64,000 nucleotides of DNA from Tateyamaria omphalii. Lineage in GTDB: Bacteria; Pseudomonadota; Alphaproteobacteria; Rhodobacterales; Rhodobacteraceae. The notes below the pieces were generated by a model. It was not told the origin of the DNA. It worked only from the letters and a program-made list of their open reading frames with translations, and made no database searches. The stretch is taken from contig NZ_CP019312.1 of the NCBI RefSeq assembly GCF_001969365.1, positions 3,286,001-3,350,000 of the forward strand, written 5' to 3'. A program made the translations under genes and the position numbers. This document shows, piece after piece, positions 54,897 to 64,000 of the stretch; positions within the stretch are counted from its first letter, which is position 1, and each line of letters begins with the position of its first letter.

Positions 54897-55868
54897 ATGG
54901 ACAAACACAGCGATCAAAAGCGCGCGGTACAGTATCTGTACCCGCCCATGGACCCCTACGACCAACGGATGCTTGAGGTTGGTCAAGGACACCGTATCTA
55001 CGTGGAACAATGCGGCAATCCAAACGGGATGCCAGTGGTGGTTTTGCATGGTGGTCCTGGCGGCGGGTGCAGTCCCGCAATGCGTCGGTATTTTGATCCA
55101 GAACACTACCGGGTGATTCTGTTTGATCAGCGCGGCTGTGGCAGGTCGCGCCCGCACGCGTCCGTGATGAACAATACGACCTGGCATCTGGTCGACGACA
55201 TCGAGTTGATCCGTAAGACACTGGGCATCGACGCGTGGATTGTGTTTGGCGGATCGTGGGGCGCAACGCTCGCCCTGATCTACGCCGAGGCGCACCCGGC
55301 GCGGGTGCGCAATCTGGTGCTGCGCGGCGTGTTCCTGATGACGCAAGCCGAGCTTGACTGGTTCTACGGCGGTGGAGCGGGCAAGTTCTGGCCCGAGGTG
55401 TGGTCGCGCTTCGAAGGGCTGATCCCCGAAGATGAGCGTGGAGATCTGATTGGTGCCTATCACCGGCGTCTGTTTTCTGGCGATGTTGCGATGGAAACCC
55501 GCTTTGCCCGCGCGTGGTCGTCTTGGGAAAATGCATTGGCCTCGATCCATTCATCTGGTGCCGGTGGAGAGGCGCCTGGCGACTATGCCCGTGCCTTTGC
55601 CCGGCTCGAGAATCATTATTTCACCAACGCCGGTTTCCTTGAGTTCGACGGTCAGATTCTCGCTCATGCAGGTCGTATCAAGCACATTCCGGGCACTATC
55701 GTGCAAGGCCGCTACGACATGATCTGCCCGCCCGACAGTGCCTATGCGTTGTCAAAGGTGTGGCCGCTGGGGGAACTTAAAATGGTCCGCAATGCCGGTC
55801 ATGCCTTGTCTGAACCGGGGATTTCGGCTGAACTGGTGCGCACGATGGACAGGATCGCAGGAAAATGA
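54897..55868 (+). CDS. pip: Prolyl aminopeptidase (proline iminopeptidase)
   Basis: Releases N-terminal proline from peptides; 323 residues with an alpha/beta hydrolase fold. HGGPGGG is at 51-57, and the nucleophile S120 is in GGSWGATL. The DQRGCGRS signature of family S33 is present. The acid lies in VQGRYDMICP and the His in NAGHALSEPG. Its end overlaps the next gene by ATGA. Confidence 0.94.
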   Translation: MDKHSDQKRAVQYLYPPMDPYDQRMLEVGQGHRIYVEQCGNPNGMPVVVLHGGPGGGCSPAMRRYFDPEHYRVILFDQRGCGRSRPHASVMNNTTWHLVDDIELIRKTLGIDAWIVFGGSWGATLALIYAEAHPARVRNLVLRGVFLMTQAELDWFYGGGAGKFWPEVWSRFEGLIPEDERGDLIGAYHRRLFSGDVAMETRFARAWSSWENALASIHSSGAGGEAPGDYARAFARLENHYFTNAGFLEFDGQILAHAGRIKHIPGTIVQGRYDMICPPDSAYALSKVWPLGELKMVRNAGHALSEPGISAELVRTMDRIAGK

Positions 55869-56635
55869 CCCGCATTGACCGCCGCGCGCTTTTTGCGTCC
55901 GGTGCTGCCGCAGCCTTGCTGGCGGCCACCGGTGCATCGGCTTTGCCGCAGCGGGGTGGACGGTTGCGCGCTGCGTTGTCACCGGAATTGTTTGAACAGG
56001 CAGTGGCCGCGACTGTCTACGACAACCTGACCGAGATTGCCGCCGACGGTACGCTGCGTGGTGAGTTGGCGACCGAATGGTCATCAGATCCCGATGCGCG
56101 TGTGTGGCGGTTCACGCTGCGCGATGGCGTGACGTTCCACGACAACAAGCCGTTTGAAGCGTCCGCGGTATCGCATTTGCCGTGGGATGTGCAGATGTTG
56201 GATCCGCTGGCCATCCAAATCAATCTTGATCAGCCGAACCCGAGCCTGCCTTACCTGCTTGCGCAGCCCGGATTTGAAATCCGTGGGGCAACGGGTACGG
56301 GGCTGTACAAGGCCCAGAAGCTGGATGACGGGCGGCACTTTATCGGCACGCGTGTCGCAGATCATTGGAAGCAAGGCGCAGGCTGGTTCGACTCGGTCGA
56401 ATTCGTGCAGTTCAGTGCCGATCACGTGCGCGGCGAGGCGCTGCGCGATGGCTTGGTGGATGTGGCAGATGTGATCGCCCTCGACGGCTATGCCGATCCG
56501 CGTGATTTCCAGGCTTTGCCGAATGCTCACGCTGCAACCCATATCGTGAGCCGCTCGGTCACTGTGCCCGTAACGGTTGGCAAATCCTGGCCGCTCGACA
56601 ACCTGCGCATGGCAGAACGGTGGTGGATGGCCTGA
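55865..56635 (+). CDS. Short peptide-ABC-type substrate-binding protein
   Basis: A 256-residue exported protein. An N-terminal [18 protein letters not shown] is a twin-arginine-like signal. The rest matches pieces of SBP_bac_5 (peptide/nickel binding) domains, such as [18 protein letters not shown] and [22 protein letters not shown]. Typical members are about 500 residues, so half the protein is missing; the centre jumps from the N-lobe to a short second half with the end intact. No permease or ATPase gene is near. It may be a degenerate or specialised form in this lineage. ATGA overlap with pip suggests joint expression. Confidence 0.75.
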   Translation: MTRIDRRALFASGAAAALLAATGASALPQRGGRLRAALSPELFEQAVAATVYDNLTEIAADGTLRGELATEWSSDPDARVWRFTLRDGVTFHDNKPFEASAVSHLPWDVQMLDPLAIQINLDQPNPSLPYLLAQPGFEIRGATGTGLYKAQKLDDGRHFIGTRVADHWKQGAGWFDSVEFVQFSADHVRGEALRDGLVDVADVIALDGYADPRDFQALPNAHAATHIVSRSVTVPVTVGKSWPLDNLRMAERWWMA

Positions 56636-56736
56636 GGCAAATCGCATGGGGCTTGCAGACTCCGGGGCACATGCGTATATCCCCCTCAACAGCGGCGCGC
56701 TGGGGTCCACACCCGACGCTCCACCGGGAAACATCG

Positions 56737-56759
56737 ACGGGCCGCGCGCCCGTTTTTTT
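56737..56759 (+). terminator. Terminator-like hairpin upstream of rimP
   Basis: ACGGGC (56737-56742) pairs with GCCCGT (56748-56753) around a 5-base loop, followed by a T7 run, ending only about 13 bases before the rimP ATG. It could end the pip-SBP transcript or attenuate the rimP-nusA-infB operon. The 137-base gap around it (56636-56772) holds no tRNA or other gene that I can recognise. Confidence 0.7.
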
Positions 56760-56772
56760 GTGCTTGGATCAA

Positions 56773-57348
56773 ATGACCAACGACCTGATTGCCAAAGCTG
56801 CCATCGACCGCCGCCTTGCCGAGATCATCACCCCGGTGATCGAGGATCTGGGCTATGAGCTGGTGCGCGTGCGACTGATGAGCGGCAAGGAAACGACGCT
56901 GCAGATCATGGCCGACAAGCCCGATGGCGGGATCGAGGTGGATGATTGCGGTGCGATTTCCACCGCTGTGAGTGCGACGTTGGATGTCGAGGATCCGATC
57001 CTCGATGCTTATACGCTCGAAGTATCCTCGCCCGGCATTGACCGACCGCTGACCCGGCTGAAAGACTTCGACATGTTCGAGGGCTATGACGCCAAGCTGG
57101 AAACCGATGAGTTGATCGACGGACGGCGCCGTTTCAAAGGCGTGCTTGCAGGTGTCGAGGATGACGAGGTGCTGATCAACGTGGCCGAGGGCACGATTGG
57201 CCTGAAGTTCGAGTGGTTGAGCGACGCCAAGCTGGTCCTGACGGACGAGTTGATCAAAGAGATGTTACGCCAGCGCAAAGCGGCTGGCGTGATCAAAGAG
57301 ACAGAATTCGACGAAATACAGACCGAAGGGTCAGAGGAGGACAGCTGA
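56773..57348 (+). CDS. rimP: Ribosome maturation factor RimP
   Basis: Needed for 30S subunit maturation; 191 residues from the ATG at 56773. The alpha-beta domain (about 10-95) has [12 protein letters not shown], followed by the SH3-like C-terminal domain. The ribosome site is weak (GGA), unusual for the head of a strong operon. The stop TGATG shares one base with the nusA ATG. The usual enteric rimP-nusA-infB order is present, here with ylxR inserted as in other alphaproteobacteria. Confidence 0.94.
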   Translation: MTNDLIAKAAIDRRLAEIITPVIEDLGYELVRVRLMSGKETTLQIMADKPDGGIEVDDCGAISTAVSATLDVEDPILDAYTLEVSSPGIDRPLTRLKDFDMFEGYDAKLETDELIDGRRRFKGVLAGVEDDEVLINVAEGTIGLKFEWLSDAKLVLTDELIKEMLRQRKAAGVIKETEFDEIQTEGSEEDS

Positions 57349-58967
57349 TGGCCATTACATCTGCAAACCAGCTTGAGCTGCTGCAAACCGCGGAAGCCGT
57401 TGCCCGTGAAAAGATGATCGACCCCGGTCTGGTGGTCGAGGCGATGGAAGAGTCGCTCGCGCGCGCGGCGAAGTCCCGCTACGGGGCCGAGATGGACATT
57501 CGTGTGTCCATCGACCGCAAGACCGGCAAGGCGACATTCACCCGTGTCCGCACCGTGGTCGAGGATGAAGAGCTGGAGAACTACCAGGCCGAGTTCACCG
57601 TTGAGCAGGCCAAGCAGTATCTCGACAACCCCGCCGTCGGTGACACTTTTGTAGAGGAAGTCCCTCCGGTCGAGATGGGCCGCATCGCAGCGCAATCCGC
57701 CAAGCAGGTGATCCTGCAAAAGGTGCGCGAAGCCGAGCGTGATCGTCAGTTCGAAGAGTTCAAGGATCGCGCGGGCACCATCATCAACGCGCTGGTCAAG
57801 CGCGAGGAATACGGCAACGTCATCGTGGACGTCGGTGCCGGTGAGGCGATCCTGCGCCGCAATGAAAAGATCGGCCGCGAATCGTATCGCCCGAATGACC
57901 GCATCCGCTGCTACATCAAGGATGTGCGCCGCGAACAGCGTGGGCCGCAGATTTTCCTGAGCCGGACAGCGCCCGAATTCATGGCGGAACTGTTCAAGAT
58001 GGAAGTGCCGGAGATCTACGACGGCATCATCGACATCAAGGCCGTGGCCCGCGACCCCGGGTCTCGCGCGAAGATTGCCGTGATTTCGTATGATAACTCC
58101 ATCGACCCCGTGGGTGCGTGCGTCGGTATGCGGGGTTCCCGCGTGCAGGCCGTCGTGAACGAGCTTCAGGGTGAAAAGATCGACATCATTCCGTGGAATG
58201 AGGATCAGCCGACCTTCCTTGTGAACGCATTGCAGCCCGCCGAGGTGAGCAAGGTGGTTCTGGACGAGGAAGCGGGCAAGATCGAAGTCGTCGTGCCCGA
58301 AGAGCAACTGTCGCTCGCCATCGGTCGTCGCGGTCAGAACGTGCGTCTGGCCAGCCAACTCACCAACCTTGACATCGACATTATGACCGAGGCAGACGAA
58401 TCGGCGCGTCGTCAGGCCGAATTCGAAGAGCGCACCAAGCTGTTCATGGACAATCTGGACCTTGACGAATTCTTTGCCCAATTGCTGGTGTCCGAGGGGT
58501 TCACGAACCTCGAAGAGGTGGCCTATGTCGAGCTGGACGAATTGCTGGTCATCGACGGCGTGGACGAAGGCACAGCCGAGGAATTGCAAGCCCGTGCCCG
58601 CGACGTGCTGGAAGCTCAGGCCAAGGCAGCGCTGGACAACGCGCGATCAATGGGCGTCGAAGACAGCCTTATTGAATTCGACGGGCTTACACCCCAAATG
58701 GTAGAAGCGCTCGCCAAGGATGACGTTAAAACCCTGGAAGATTTTGCAACATGCGCAGACTGGGAACTGGCCGGTGGCTGGACAACCGTCGATGGCGAAC
58801 GTCACAAGGACGATGGCGTACTGGAACCGTTTGACGTGTCGTTGGAAGAGGCGCAGCAACTGGTTATGACGGCGCGTATTTTGCTGGGTTGGGTCGATCC
58901 TGCCGAATTGGAAGCGGAAGCAGCGGAAGAAGACGGCGAAGAGCTGACCGAGGAGGCCGAGGCCTGA
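57348..58967 (+). CDS. nusA: Transcription elongation/termination factor NusA
   Basis: A 539-residue elongation factor. The ATG at 57348 has AGGAGG at 57335-57340. The N-terminal RNA-polymerase domain (about 1-130) is followed by S1 (about 140-205, with [12 protein letters not shown]), KH1/KH2 (about 230-350, with [14 protein letters not shown] and [13 protein letters not shown]), and C-terminal helix-hairpin-helix repeats (about 360-510). The end is acidic. It lies between rimP and ylxR. Confidence 0.96.
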   Translation: MAITSANQLELLQTAEAVAREKMIDPGLVVEAMEESLARAAKSRYGAEMDIRVSIDRKTGKATFTRVRTVVEDEELENYQAEFTVEQAKQYLDNPAVGDTFVEEVPPVEMGRIAAQSAKQVILQKVREAERDRQFEEFKDRAGTIINALVKREEYGNVIVDVGAGEAILRRNEKIGRESYRPNDRIRCYIKDVRREQRGPQIFLSRTAPEFMAELFKMEVPEIYDGIIDIKAVARDPGSRAKIAVISYDNSIDPVGACVGMRGSRVQAVVNELQGEKIDIIPWNEDQPTFLVNALQPAEVSKVVLDEEAGKIEVVVPEEQLSLAIGRRGQNVRLASQLTNLDIDIMTEADESARRQAEFEERTKLFMDNLDLDEFFAQLLVSEGFTNLEEVAYVELDELLVIDGVDEGTAEELQARARDVLEAQAKAALDNARSMGVEDSLIEFDGLTPQMVEALAKDDVKTLEDFATCADWELAGGWTTVDGERHKDDGVLEPFDVSLEEAQQLVMTARILLGWVDPAELEAEAAEEDGEELTEEAEA

Positions 58968-58980
58968 TTTCAGGCCTCGG

Positions 58981-59640
58981 GTGAGCCTGATGGGACGCGG
59001 TGGCGACTCAAAGGATCGGTCGGATGGGCCGGAGCGCAAGTGCATTGCCACGGGCGAGGTGCAGCCCAAGAATGGGTTGATCCGCTTTGTCGTGGGGCCC
59101 GATGCGCAGATCGTGCCGGACATTGCGGGCAAGTTGCCCGGTCGTGGTATTTATGTTGCGGCGGATCGTGCGGCCTTGGACAAGGCCGTGAAGAAGAAGC
59201 TGTTTGCGCGGGGGGCCAAGCAATCCGTGCAGGTGCCGGATGATTTGGTCGAAGAAGTCGAGCGGCAACTGGCGCGGCGGGTTGTGGACCTGATCGCGCT
59301 GTCCCGTAAGGGCGGTCGCGCCGTGGCGGGGTATGAAAAGGTCAAGAACATGCTTGCGCTGGAAGAGGCGGATGTTCTGATCCAGGCAGTCGATGGGTCG
59401 GGCCGCGGCAAGTCCAAGCTGAGTACGCCGCATTTCGGCACATACATTGGCTGGCTGACATCGGATGAGTTGGGTTTGGCCTTTGGCCGTCAAACTGTGA
59501 TACATGGGGCGCTCGCCTCTGGTGGACTCACGCAACGTGTTGTAGAGGAAGCCAACCGTTTACGCGGAGTCCGCGAAAACAGGGTGGCTGGCGCCACCGG
59601 GCGCGAAAATGACGGCGGCAAGGGCCGCCGGGAAGGATAG
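58981..59640 (+). CDS. ylxR: YlxR-L7Ae-type RNA-binding protein (DUF448)
   Basis: A 219-residue protein with an N-terminal YlxR (DUF448) domain (about 15-95; RKCIATGEVQP, IRFVVGPD, LPGRGIYVAADRAALDKAV) and a C-terminal L7Ae-like RNA-binding domain (about 100-195). The GTG at 58981 and an in-frame ATG at 58990 are both possible starts; no clear ribosome site decides. It sits between nusA and infB, its usual place, and may act in ribosome or RNase P function. Confidence 0.9.
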   Translation: MSLMGRGGDSKDRSDGPERKCIATGEVQPKNGLIRFVVGPDAQIVPDIAGKLPGRGIYVAADRAALDKAVKKKLFARGAKQSVQVPDDLVEEVERQLARRVVDLIALSRKGGRAVAGYEKVKNMLALEEADVLIQAVDGSGRGKSKLSTPHFGTYIGWLTSDELGLAFGRQTVIHGALASGGLTQRVVEEANRLRGVRENRVAGATGRENDGGKGRREG

Positions 59641-59649
59641 ACGAGCTTT

Positions 59650-62121
59650 ATGAGCGATACTGACGGGAAGAAGACTTTGGGTCTGCGCAGCGGCGCGCGT
59701 CCGGGCAACGTGAAACAGAGTTTCAGCCACGGGCGGACCAAGAATGTCGTCGTCGAAACCAAGCGCAAGCGCGTTGTGGTGCCGAAGCCCGGTGCCGCAA
59801 AACCCGCTGGTGGCGCAGGCGCTGCCGGGGGTGATCCAAGCCGTCGCCCCGCAGGCATTTCCGATGCGGAGATGGATCGCCGCCTAAAGGCCGTGCAAGC
59901 CGCTAAGGCGCGCGAAGTCGAAGAGGCCGCAAAACGCGCCGAAGAAGAAAAAGCGCGCGAAGCCGAACGCGAGCGCCGCCGTGCTGAAGCCGAAGCCAAA
60001 GAGCAAGCCGAGCGTGAACGCGAGGAAGCGCTGAAGGCGAAGGAAGAAGAAGAGAAGCGCAAGGCCGCCGAGGCTGCTGCCGCTGCTCAGGCCGCTGCGG
60101 CGGCGCCTGCTGAAAAGGCGCAGCCGGTCCAGCGCCAGGCACAGCCTGCAGCGACACCGCGCAAGAATGATCGTGAGCGCGACCAGCGCCCCAGCAACCG
60201 TGGACGTGATGATGGCGGTCGACGGTCTGGCAAGCTGACCCTGAACCAAGCGCTCAGGGGCGGCGAAGGTGGTCGCCAGCGGTCGATGGCGGCCATGAAG
60301 CGCAAGCAGGAACGGGCCCGTCAAAAGGCAATGGGCGGTTCCGTTGAGCGTGAAAAGGTTGTCCGCGACGTGCAGGTGCCCGAAGCCATCGTCGTGAGCG
60401 AACTTGCCAACCGAATGACCGAAAAGGTCGGCGACGTAGTCAAGGCGCTGATGAACAACGGTATGATGGTAACTCAGAACCAGACCATCGACGCCGATAC
60501 CGCGGAACTGATCGTCGAAGAGTTCGGCCACCGCGTCCAGCGTGTGTCGGATGCCGACGTCGAGGACGTGATCAAAGAGGTTCAGGATGAGGCAGATGAC
60601 CTGCAGGGTCGTCCGCCGGTCATCACCATCATGGGCCACGTGGACCACGGCAAAACCTCGCTTCTGGATGCGATCCGCGATGCCAAGGTTGTCGCGGGCG
60701 AAGCGGGCGGGATTACCCAGCACATCGGTGCATATCAGGTGAAAACCGAAGACGGTGTGACGCTGTCCTTCCTCGACACCCCGGGCCACGCGGCGTTTAC
60801 GTCGATGCGGTCGCGCGGTGCTCAGGTCACGGACATCGTTGTTCTGGTTGTGGCGGCGGACGATGCGGTAATGCCGCAGACGGTTGAAGCCATCAACCAT
60901 GCCAAGGCCGCTGAAGTGCCGATGATTGTGGCGATCAACAAGATTGATAAACCGGGTGCGACTCCGGACAAGGTGCGCACCGATCTGCTGCAACACGAAG
61001 TGATCGTCGAGAAGATGTCGGGTGAGGTGCAGGATGTCGAAGTGTCTGCGATCACCGGGCAGGGCTTGGATCAGTTGCTGGAAGCCATCGCGCTTCAGGC
61101 CGAGATTCTGGAACTGAAAGCTAACCCGGATCGCGCTGCGCAGGGCGCAGTGATCGAAGCGCAGTTGGATGTGGGCCGTGGCCCCGTTGCGACCGTTCTC
61201 GTTCAAAACGGTACGCTGCGGCAAGGCGATATCTTTGTCGTGGGTGAGCAGTACGGTAAGGTTCGTGCCCTCATCAATGATAAGGGCGAGCGCGTGAAAG
61301 AGGCCGGGCCGTCGGTTCCGGTCGAAGTGCTTGGCCTGAACGGTACGCCAGAGGCTGGTGATGTTCTCAACGTGACCGAGACCGAAGCCCAGGCGCGTGA
61401 GATTGCCGAGTACCGCGAGAAAGCGGCCAAGGACAAACGCGCGGCGGCTGGTGCGGCGACGACCCTCGAACAGTTGATGGCGAACGCCAAGGCGGACGAG
61501 AATGTCAGCGAACTGCCCATCCTCGTTAAAGCGGATGTGCAGGGGTCTGCAGAGGCCATCGTTCAGGCGATGGAGAAGATTGGTAACGACGAAGTACGCG
61601 TACGCGTACTGCACTCGGGCGTCGGTGCGATCACCGAAACCGATGTGGGTCTGGCCGAAGCGTCGGGCGCGCCGATCATGGGTTTCAACGTCCGTGCGAA
61701 CGCGTCTGCCCGGAACACAGCCAACCAAAAGGGTGTAGAGATCCGCTATTACTCGGTGATCTACGACCTTGTGGATGATGTGAAGGCCGCAGCCTCCGGT
61801 CTGCTGAGCGCTGAAATTCGTGAGAATTTCATCGGCTACGCCGAGATCAAGGAAGTGTTCAAGGTGACGGGTGTTGGCAAGGTGGCCGGTTGTCTGGTGA
61901 CCGAAGGGGTCGCCCGCCGTTCGGCCGGTGTGCGTCTGCTGCGTGACAACGTGGTGATTCACGAGGGCACGCTGAAAACGCTCAAGCGCTTTAAGGACGA
62001 AGTGGCAGAAGTTCAGTCTGGGCAAGAATGCGGTATGGCGTTCGAGAATTACGATGATATCCGTCCGTCGGATGTGATCGAGATTTTCGAGCGAGAAGAG
62101 GTCACACGCACGCTCGACTGA
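59650..62121 (+). CDS. infB: Translation initiation factor IF-2
   Basis: An 823-residue GTPase that brings initiator tRNA to the ribosome. A long Ala/Lys/Glu-rich N-terminal segment (about 70-160) is followed by the conserved N2 and G domains. G1 is GHVDHGKTS near 328-336, G3 is DTPGHAAF near 378, and NKID is near 436. Domains II, III ([10 protein letters not shown]) and IV ([27 protein letters not shown]) complete it. The terminator after the stop ends the operon. Confidence 0.97.
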   Translation: MSDTDGKKTLGLRSGARPGNVKQSFSHGRTKNVVVETKRKRVVVPKPGAAKPAGGAGAAGGDPSRRPAGISDAEMDRRLKAVQAAKAREVEEAAKRAEEEKAREAERERRRAEAEAKEQAEREREEALKAKEEEEKRKAAEAAAAAQAAAAAPAEKAQPVQRQAQPAATPRKNDRERDQRPSNRGRDDGGRRSGKLTLNQALRGGEGGRQRSMAAMKRKQERARQKAMGGSVEREKVVRDVQVPEAIVVSELANRMTEKVGDVVKALMNNGMMVTQNQTIDADTAELIVEEFGHRVQRVSDADVEDVIKEVQDEADDLQGRPPVITIMGHVDHGKTSLLDAIRDAKVVAGEAGGITQHIGAYQVKTEDGVTLSFLDTPGHAAFTSMRSRGAQVTDIVVLVVAADDAVMPQTVEAINHAKAAEVPMIVAINKIDKPGATPDKVRTDLLQHEVIVEKMSGEVQDVEVSAITGQGLDQLLEAIALQAEILELKANPDRAAQGAVIEAQLDVGRGPVATVLVQNGTLRQGDIFVVGEQYGKVRALINDKGERVKEAGPSVPVEVLGLNGTPEAGDVLNVTETEAQAREIAEYREKAAKDKRAAAGAATTLEQLMANAKADENVSELPILVKADVQGSAEAIVQAMEKIGNDEVRVRVLHSGVGAITETDVGLAEASGAPIMGFNVRANASARNTANQKGVEIRYYSVIYDLVDDVKAAASGLLSAEIRENFIGYAEIKEVFKVTGVGKVAGCLVTEGVARRSAGVRLLRDNVVIHEGTLKTLKRFKDEVAEVQSGQECGMAFENYDDIRPSDVIEIFEREEVTRTLD

Positions 62122-62142
62122 GCAAGGCGGATAGAAAAAGAG

Positions 62143-62174
62143 AAAGGGGACGGTGTGGAACCGTCCCCTTTTTT
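62143..62174 (+). terminator. Intrinsic terminator after infB
   Basis: AAAGGGGACGGT (62143-62154) pairs with ACCGTCCCCTTT (62160-62171) around a 5-base loop, followed by further T. It ends the rimP-nusA-ylxR-infB operon. Confidence 0.93.
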
Positions 62175-62189
62175 ACTCAGATCGTCGTG

Positions 62190-62324
62190 TTATGCAGTTT
62201 GCGAAACGGGTGTTCCGGAATAGTGGGCTCCATCAACCCGAACAGTCATCCGTCCATCTGGAAGGGTTTTCACGTAGAACCCTTGGATCAAAACGGCACT
62301 GCCCAAAGCAATTGTGCGTAGCAT
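62190..62324 (-). CDS. Small 44-residue protein, function unknown
   Basis: A 44-residue leftward frame: start ATG at 62324, stop TAA at 62190. A strong GGGGAGG ribosome site (62333-62339 on the + strand complement) lies 8 bases before the start, and AT-rich promoter-like DNA precedes it. The protein begins with a short hydrophobic part (MLRTIALGSAVLIQGFYV) and ends polar (GRMTVRVDGAHYSGTPV). It is not an obvious signal peptide plus mature chain, since only about 18 residues are hydrophobic. It fills the gap between infB and mutT, two convergent-facing operons, and is too small for common gene callers. Confidence 0.7.
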   Translation of the reverse strand: MLRTIALGSAVLIQGFYVKTLPDGRMTVRVDGAHYSGTPVSQTA

Positions 62325-62373
62325 GACTTTCCTCCCCAAAAAGAAAGTAATATCTCAACTATAAGTGTATTGT

Positions 62374-62389
62374 TTAACAAGTCATCAAC
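62374..62389. promoter_or_regulatory. Possible CtrA-like site upstream of the 44-residue gene
   Basis: TTAA-N7-TCAAC, one mismatch from the CtrA consensus TTAA-N7-TTAAC. It lies about 50-65 bases upstream of the small gene and about 55 bases from the mutT stop. The match is short, so chance is possible. Confidence 0.25.
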
Positions 62390-62443
62390 AATGTCACAAA
62401 ACTGTTGTTTTTTTTGTCGTTTTGAGAAGATTGTTACCCGGCG

Positions 62444-62842
62444 TTACAACCAATCGCGGAGGATTGGGATCAATGGGACGTCAGCGGCTGGCATTGGATA
62501 ATCGCGCAAATCCTTGGGCTTAACCCATTTTAAAGCCTGGTTCTCGCGGGATTGTGGTGTTCCTTCCCACTTTCGGCAGGCAAACAGCGGCATCAGCAGG
62601 TGGAAGTTATCATAGCTTTGGCTGGCAAATGTCAGAGGTGCGAGGCAAGACGCCCACGTATCGATTCCCAGTTCCTCGTTCAACTCCCGGATGAGCGCCG
62701 CTTCGGGCGACTCGCCGGTTTCGACCTTGCCTCCGGGAAACTCCCATAGGCCTGCCATTGATTTGCCTTCGGGCCGCTGTGCAATCAGCACACGACCATC
62801 GACGTCGATCAGGGCAACCGCAGAGACCAGCACGACTTTCAT
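62444..62842 (-). CDS. mutT: MutT-type 8-oxo-dGTP diphosphatase
   Basis: A 132-residue NUDIX enzyme that removes 8-oxo-dGTP. The start VLVSAVALIDVDGRVLIAQRPEGKSMAGLWEFPGGKVETGES is typical of MutT, and the Nudix box ends RELNEELGI. It overlaps argJ by 4 bases (ATGA), so it is co-transcribed with argJ. Confidence 0.92.
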   Translation of the reverse strand: MKVVLVSAVALIDVDGRVLIAQRPEGKSMAGLWEFPGGKVETGESPEAALIRELNEELGIDTWASCLAPLTFASQSYDNFHLLMPLFACRKWEGTPQSRENQALKWVKPKDLRDYPMPAADVPLIPILRDWL

Positions 62843-64000
62843 GACCGGTAGTCCGCGTTGATTTCGATGTAACCGTGGGTCAAATCACAGGTCCAAACTG
62901 TCGCGGATGCATCTCCCATTCCGCAGTCGACGCGGATGTAAATGTGATCCTGTTTCATATGGGCGGCGGCGTCTTCCTCGCGGTAGGTGGGGCTGACCCA
63001 ACCGTTTTCCGCAACGAGCGTTTCCCCAAACCAGATTGACAACGTATCCCGTTCTGCCGGGGCGCCCGATTTACCGACGGCCATTACAACGCGGCCCCAA
63101 TTCGGATCCTCGCCAGCGATAGCAGTTTTGACCAATGGGGAATTGGCGATCGACAATCCATGGGTTTTTGCCGCAGTCTTGTCCGTGCAGCCGGTTACTT
63201 CAATCTCAACAAATTTTGTGGCGCCTTCGCCGTCTCGGACAACTTGGTGCGCCAGATCAAGCATGACGGCATACAAGGCTTCTGCAAATGCAGTGTTGCC
63301 CGTGACATCAACACCGCTTGCCCCGGTTGCGGCGACAATCAAGCTGTCAGAGGTTGATGTATCGCTGTCGACCGTGATGCAATTGAAGGTCGCGTCACTG
63401 GTGTCACGCACCAAGTCCTGCAACGCGCTTTGGGTCATTTGCCCATCCGTAAAGATGTACACGAGCATTGTGGCCATGTCCGGTGCGATCATGCCGCTGC
63501 CCTTAGCGATGCCTGCGAGTGTGACGGGTTGGCCATCGACGTCGATGGTTTGCGTTGCGCCCTTGGAGTACGTATCCGTCGTCATGATCGCGGACGCGGC
63601 GTCCGCGATAGCATCCGCCGACTGTTGGGTAACGAGATTGGACAGATGCGCTGTGATCCGGCCGTGCGGCAATGGCTCGCCAATCACACCGGTCGATGCC
63701 GTAAACACCCGATCTGCCGGCAAGCCGGTTGCCCTTGCCGTTGCATCGACCACTGCCGCGACCGCATCGACGCCGTTACGCCCGGTAAACGCGTTGGCGT
63801 TACCTGCGTTCACCAGAATAGCTGCGCCGGCATCTTGCTCACCGCCCAGCTTGGCTTGGCAATCCAGAACCGGGGCCGCACGAGTTGCGGATTTGGTAAA
63901 AACCCCGGCGATACTGGTGCCAGGGGCACAGATCGCCAGCATCACGTCCAGCCGCCCCGAATATTTTATACCCGCCTCGGCAGCGGCAAAGGTGACGCCA
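62839..64000 (-). CDS. argJ: Bifunctional ornithine acetyltransferase / N-acetylglutamate synthase ArgJ, 5' end outside window
   Basis: Transfers acetyl from N-acetylornithine to glutamate in the cyclic arginine pathway. About 386 codons are visible; the frame is open to base 64000, so the N-terminus is cut off by the window edge. The visible start region reads GVTFAAAEAGIKYSGRLDV, then FTKSATRAAPV. The self-cleavage site is the threonine in APDMATMLVY, and GEDPNWGRVVMAVGKSGA and the end DLTHGYIEINADYRS are canonical. Confidence 0.95.
   Translation of the reverse strand, partial: GVTFAAAEAGIKYSGRLDVMLAICAPGTSIAGVFTKSATRAAPVLDCQAKLGGEQDAGAAILVNAGNANAFTGRNGVDAVAAVVDATARATGLPADRVFTASTGVIGEPLPHGRITAHLSNLVTQQSADAIADAASAIMTTDTYSKGATQTIDVDGQPVTLAGIAKGSGMIAPDMATMLVYIFTDGQMTQSALQDLVRDTSDATFNCITVDSDTSTSDSLIVAATGASGVDVTGNTAFAEALYAVMLDLAHQVVRDGEGATKFVEIEVTGCTDKTAAKTHGLSIANSPLVKTAIAGEDPNWGRVVMAVGKSGAPAERDTLSIWFGETLVAENGWVSPTYREEDAAAHMKQDHIYIRVDCGMGDASATVWTCDLTHGYIEINADYRS

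Noticed and set aside
57084..58589. A 501-codon open frame antisense to rimP-nusA
   Set aside because: Same reason: reverse shadow of biased codons, His-rich nonsense translation, no start signal.
59884..62025. A 713-codon open frame antisense to infB
   Set aside because: It is a shadow of a high-G+C coding gene: no family resemblance, no ribosome site, and infB is certain on the other strand.
1..64000. CRISPR arrays, insertion sequences, rRNA and tRNA genes
   Set aside because: None seen on reading: no regularly spaced repeats, no transposase-like proteins, no cloverleaf candidates.

Overview
This window looks like part of the main chromosome of an alphaproteobacterium of the family Rhodobacteraceae (roseobacter-like). 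The evidence is protein style (AddA, Smr, HemJ, NuCoA-type NUDIX, YlxR-L7Ae), a fairly high G+C content, and a gene order that matches the origin neighbourhood of this group: dnaQ-coaE-aroE-maf on one side and hemJ-rho-mnmE-mnmG-rsmG-parA-parB on the other. Nearly all of the window is housekeeping DNA. I see no prophage, transposon, CRISPR array, rRNA or tRNA gene.

Left part (1-14.7 kb): the 3' end of addA, trxA, a KpsC/S-like gene, and the HslVU protease genes, which are unusually split by an aldo-keto reductase and a DM13 protein. Then come a DUF900 lipoprotein plus MFS pair, an smr-mltA-timA block, fxsA, secB, and the leftward dnaQ-coaE-aroE-maf cluster. Bases 14682-15091 are gene-free, AT-rich and carry DnaA-box-like sequences. 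Transcription diverges from this gap, so it is my candidate for the chromosomal replication origin.

Centre (15-33 kb): hemJ, rho, then a compact mnmE-mnmG-rsmG-parA-parB run with two perfect parS sites inside the 5' coding ends of mnmG and rsmG. Next are hemW-rdgB-rph (leftward), hrcA-grpE, mutS, maeB, a PfkB sugar kinase and an exported msrA.

Right part (33-64 kb): a sulfotransferase-like gene, argG, ilvA, a divergent Hpt / response-regulator-phosphatase pair, NUDIX genes around a frameshifted hslO (Hsp33), and cca. These are followed by a heterodimeric ABC exporter, an RNA (uracil-C5) methyltransferase, a bacterial voltage-gated sodium channel homologue, and an envelope group with two L,D-transpeptidases and a CAP-domain lipoprotein. 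A 59-codon membrane peptide gene, hemH, an NDUFAF5-like methyltransferase, comF, grxC, a nitrilase-family gene, marR, ubiG, a pip + substrate-binding-protein pair, the rimP-nusA-ylxR-infB transcription/translation operon, a new-looking 44-aa gene, mutT and the 3' part of argJ complete the window.

The strongest unusual points are the origin-parS arrangement, the hslO frameshift at a C5 run, the split hslVU locus, two very small genes, and an intrinsic-terminator-like hairpin just before rimP. I did not find a convincing undescribed multi-gene system.
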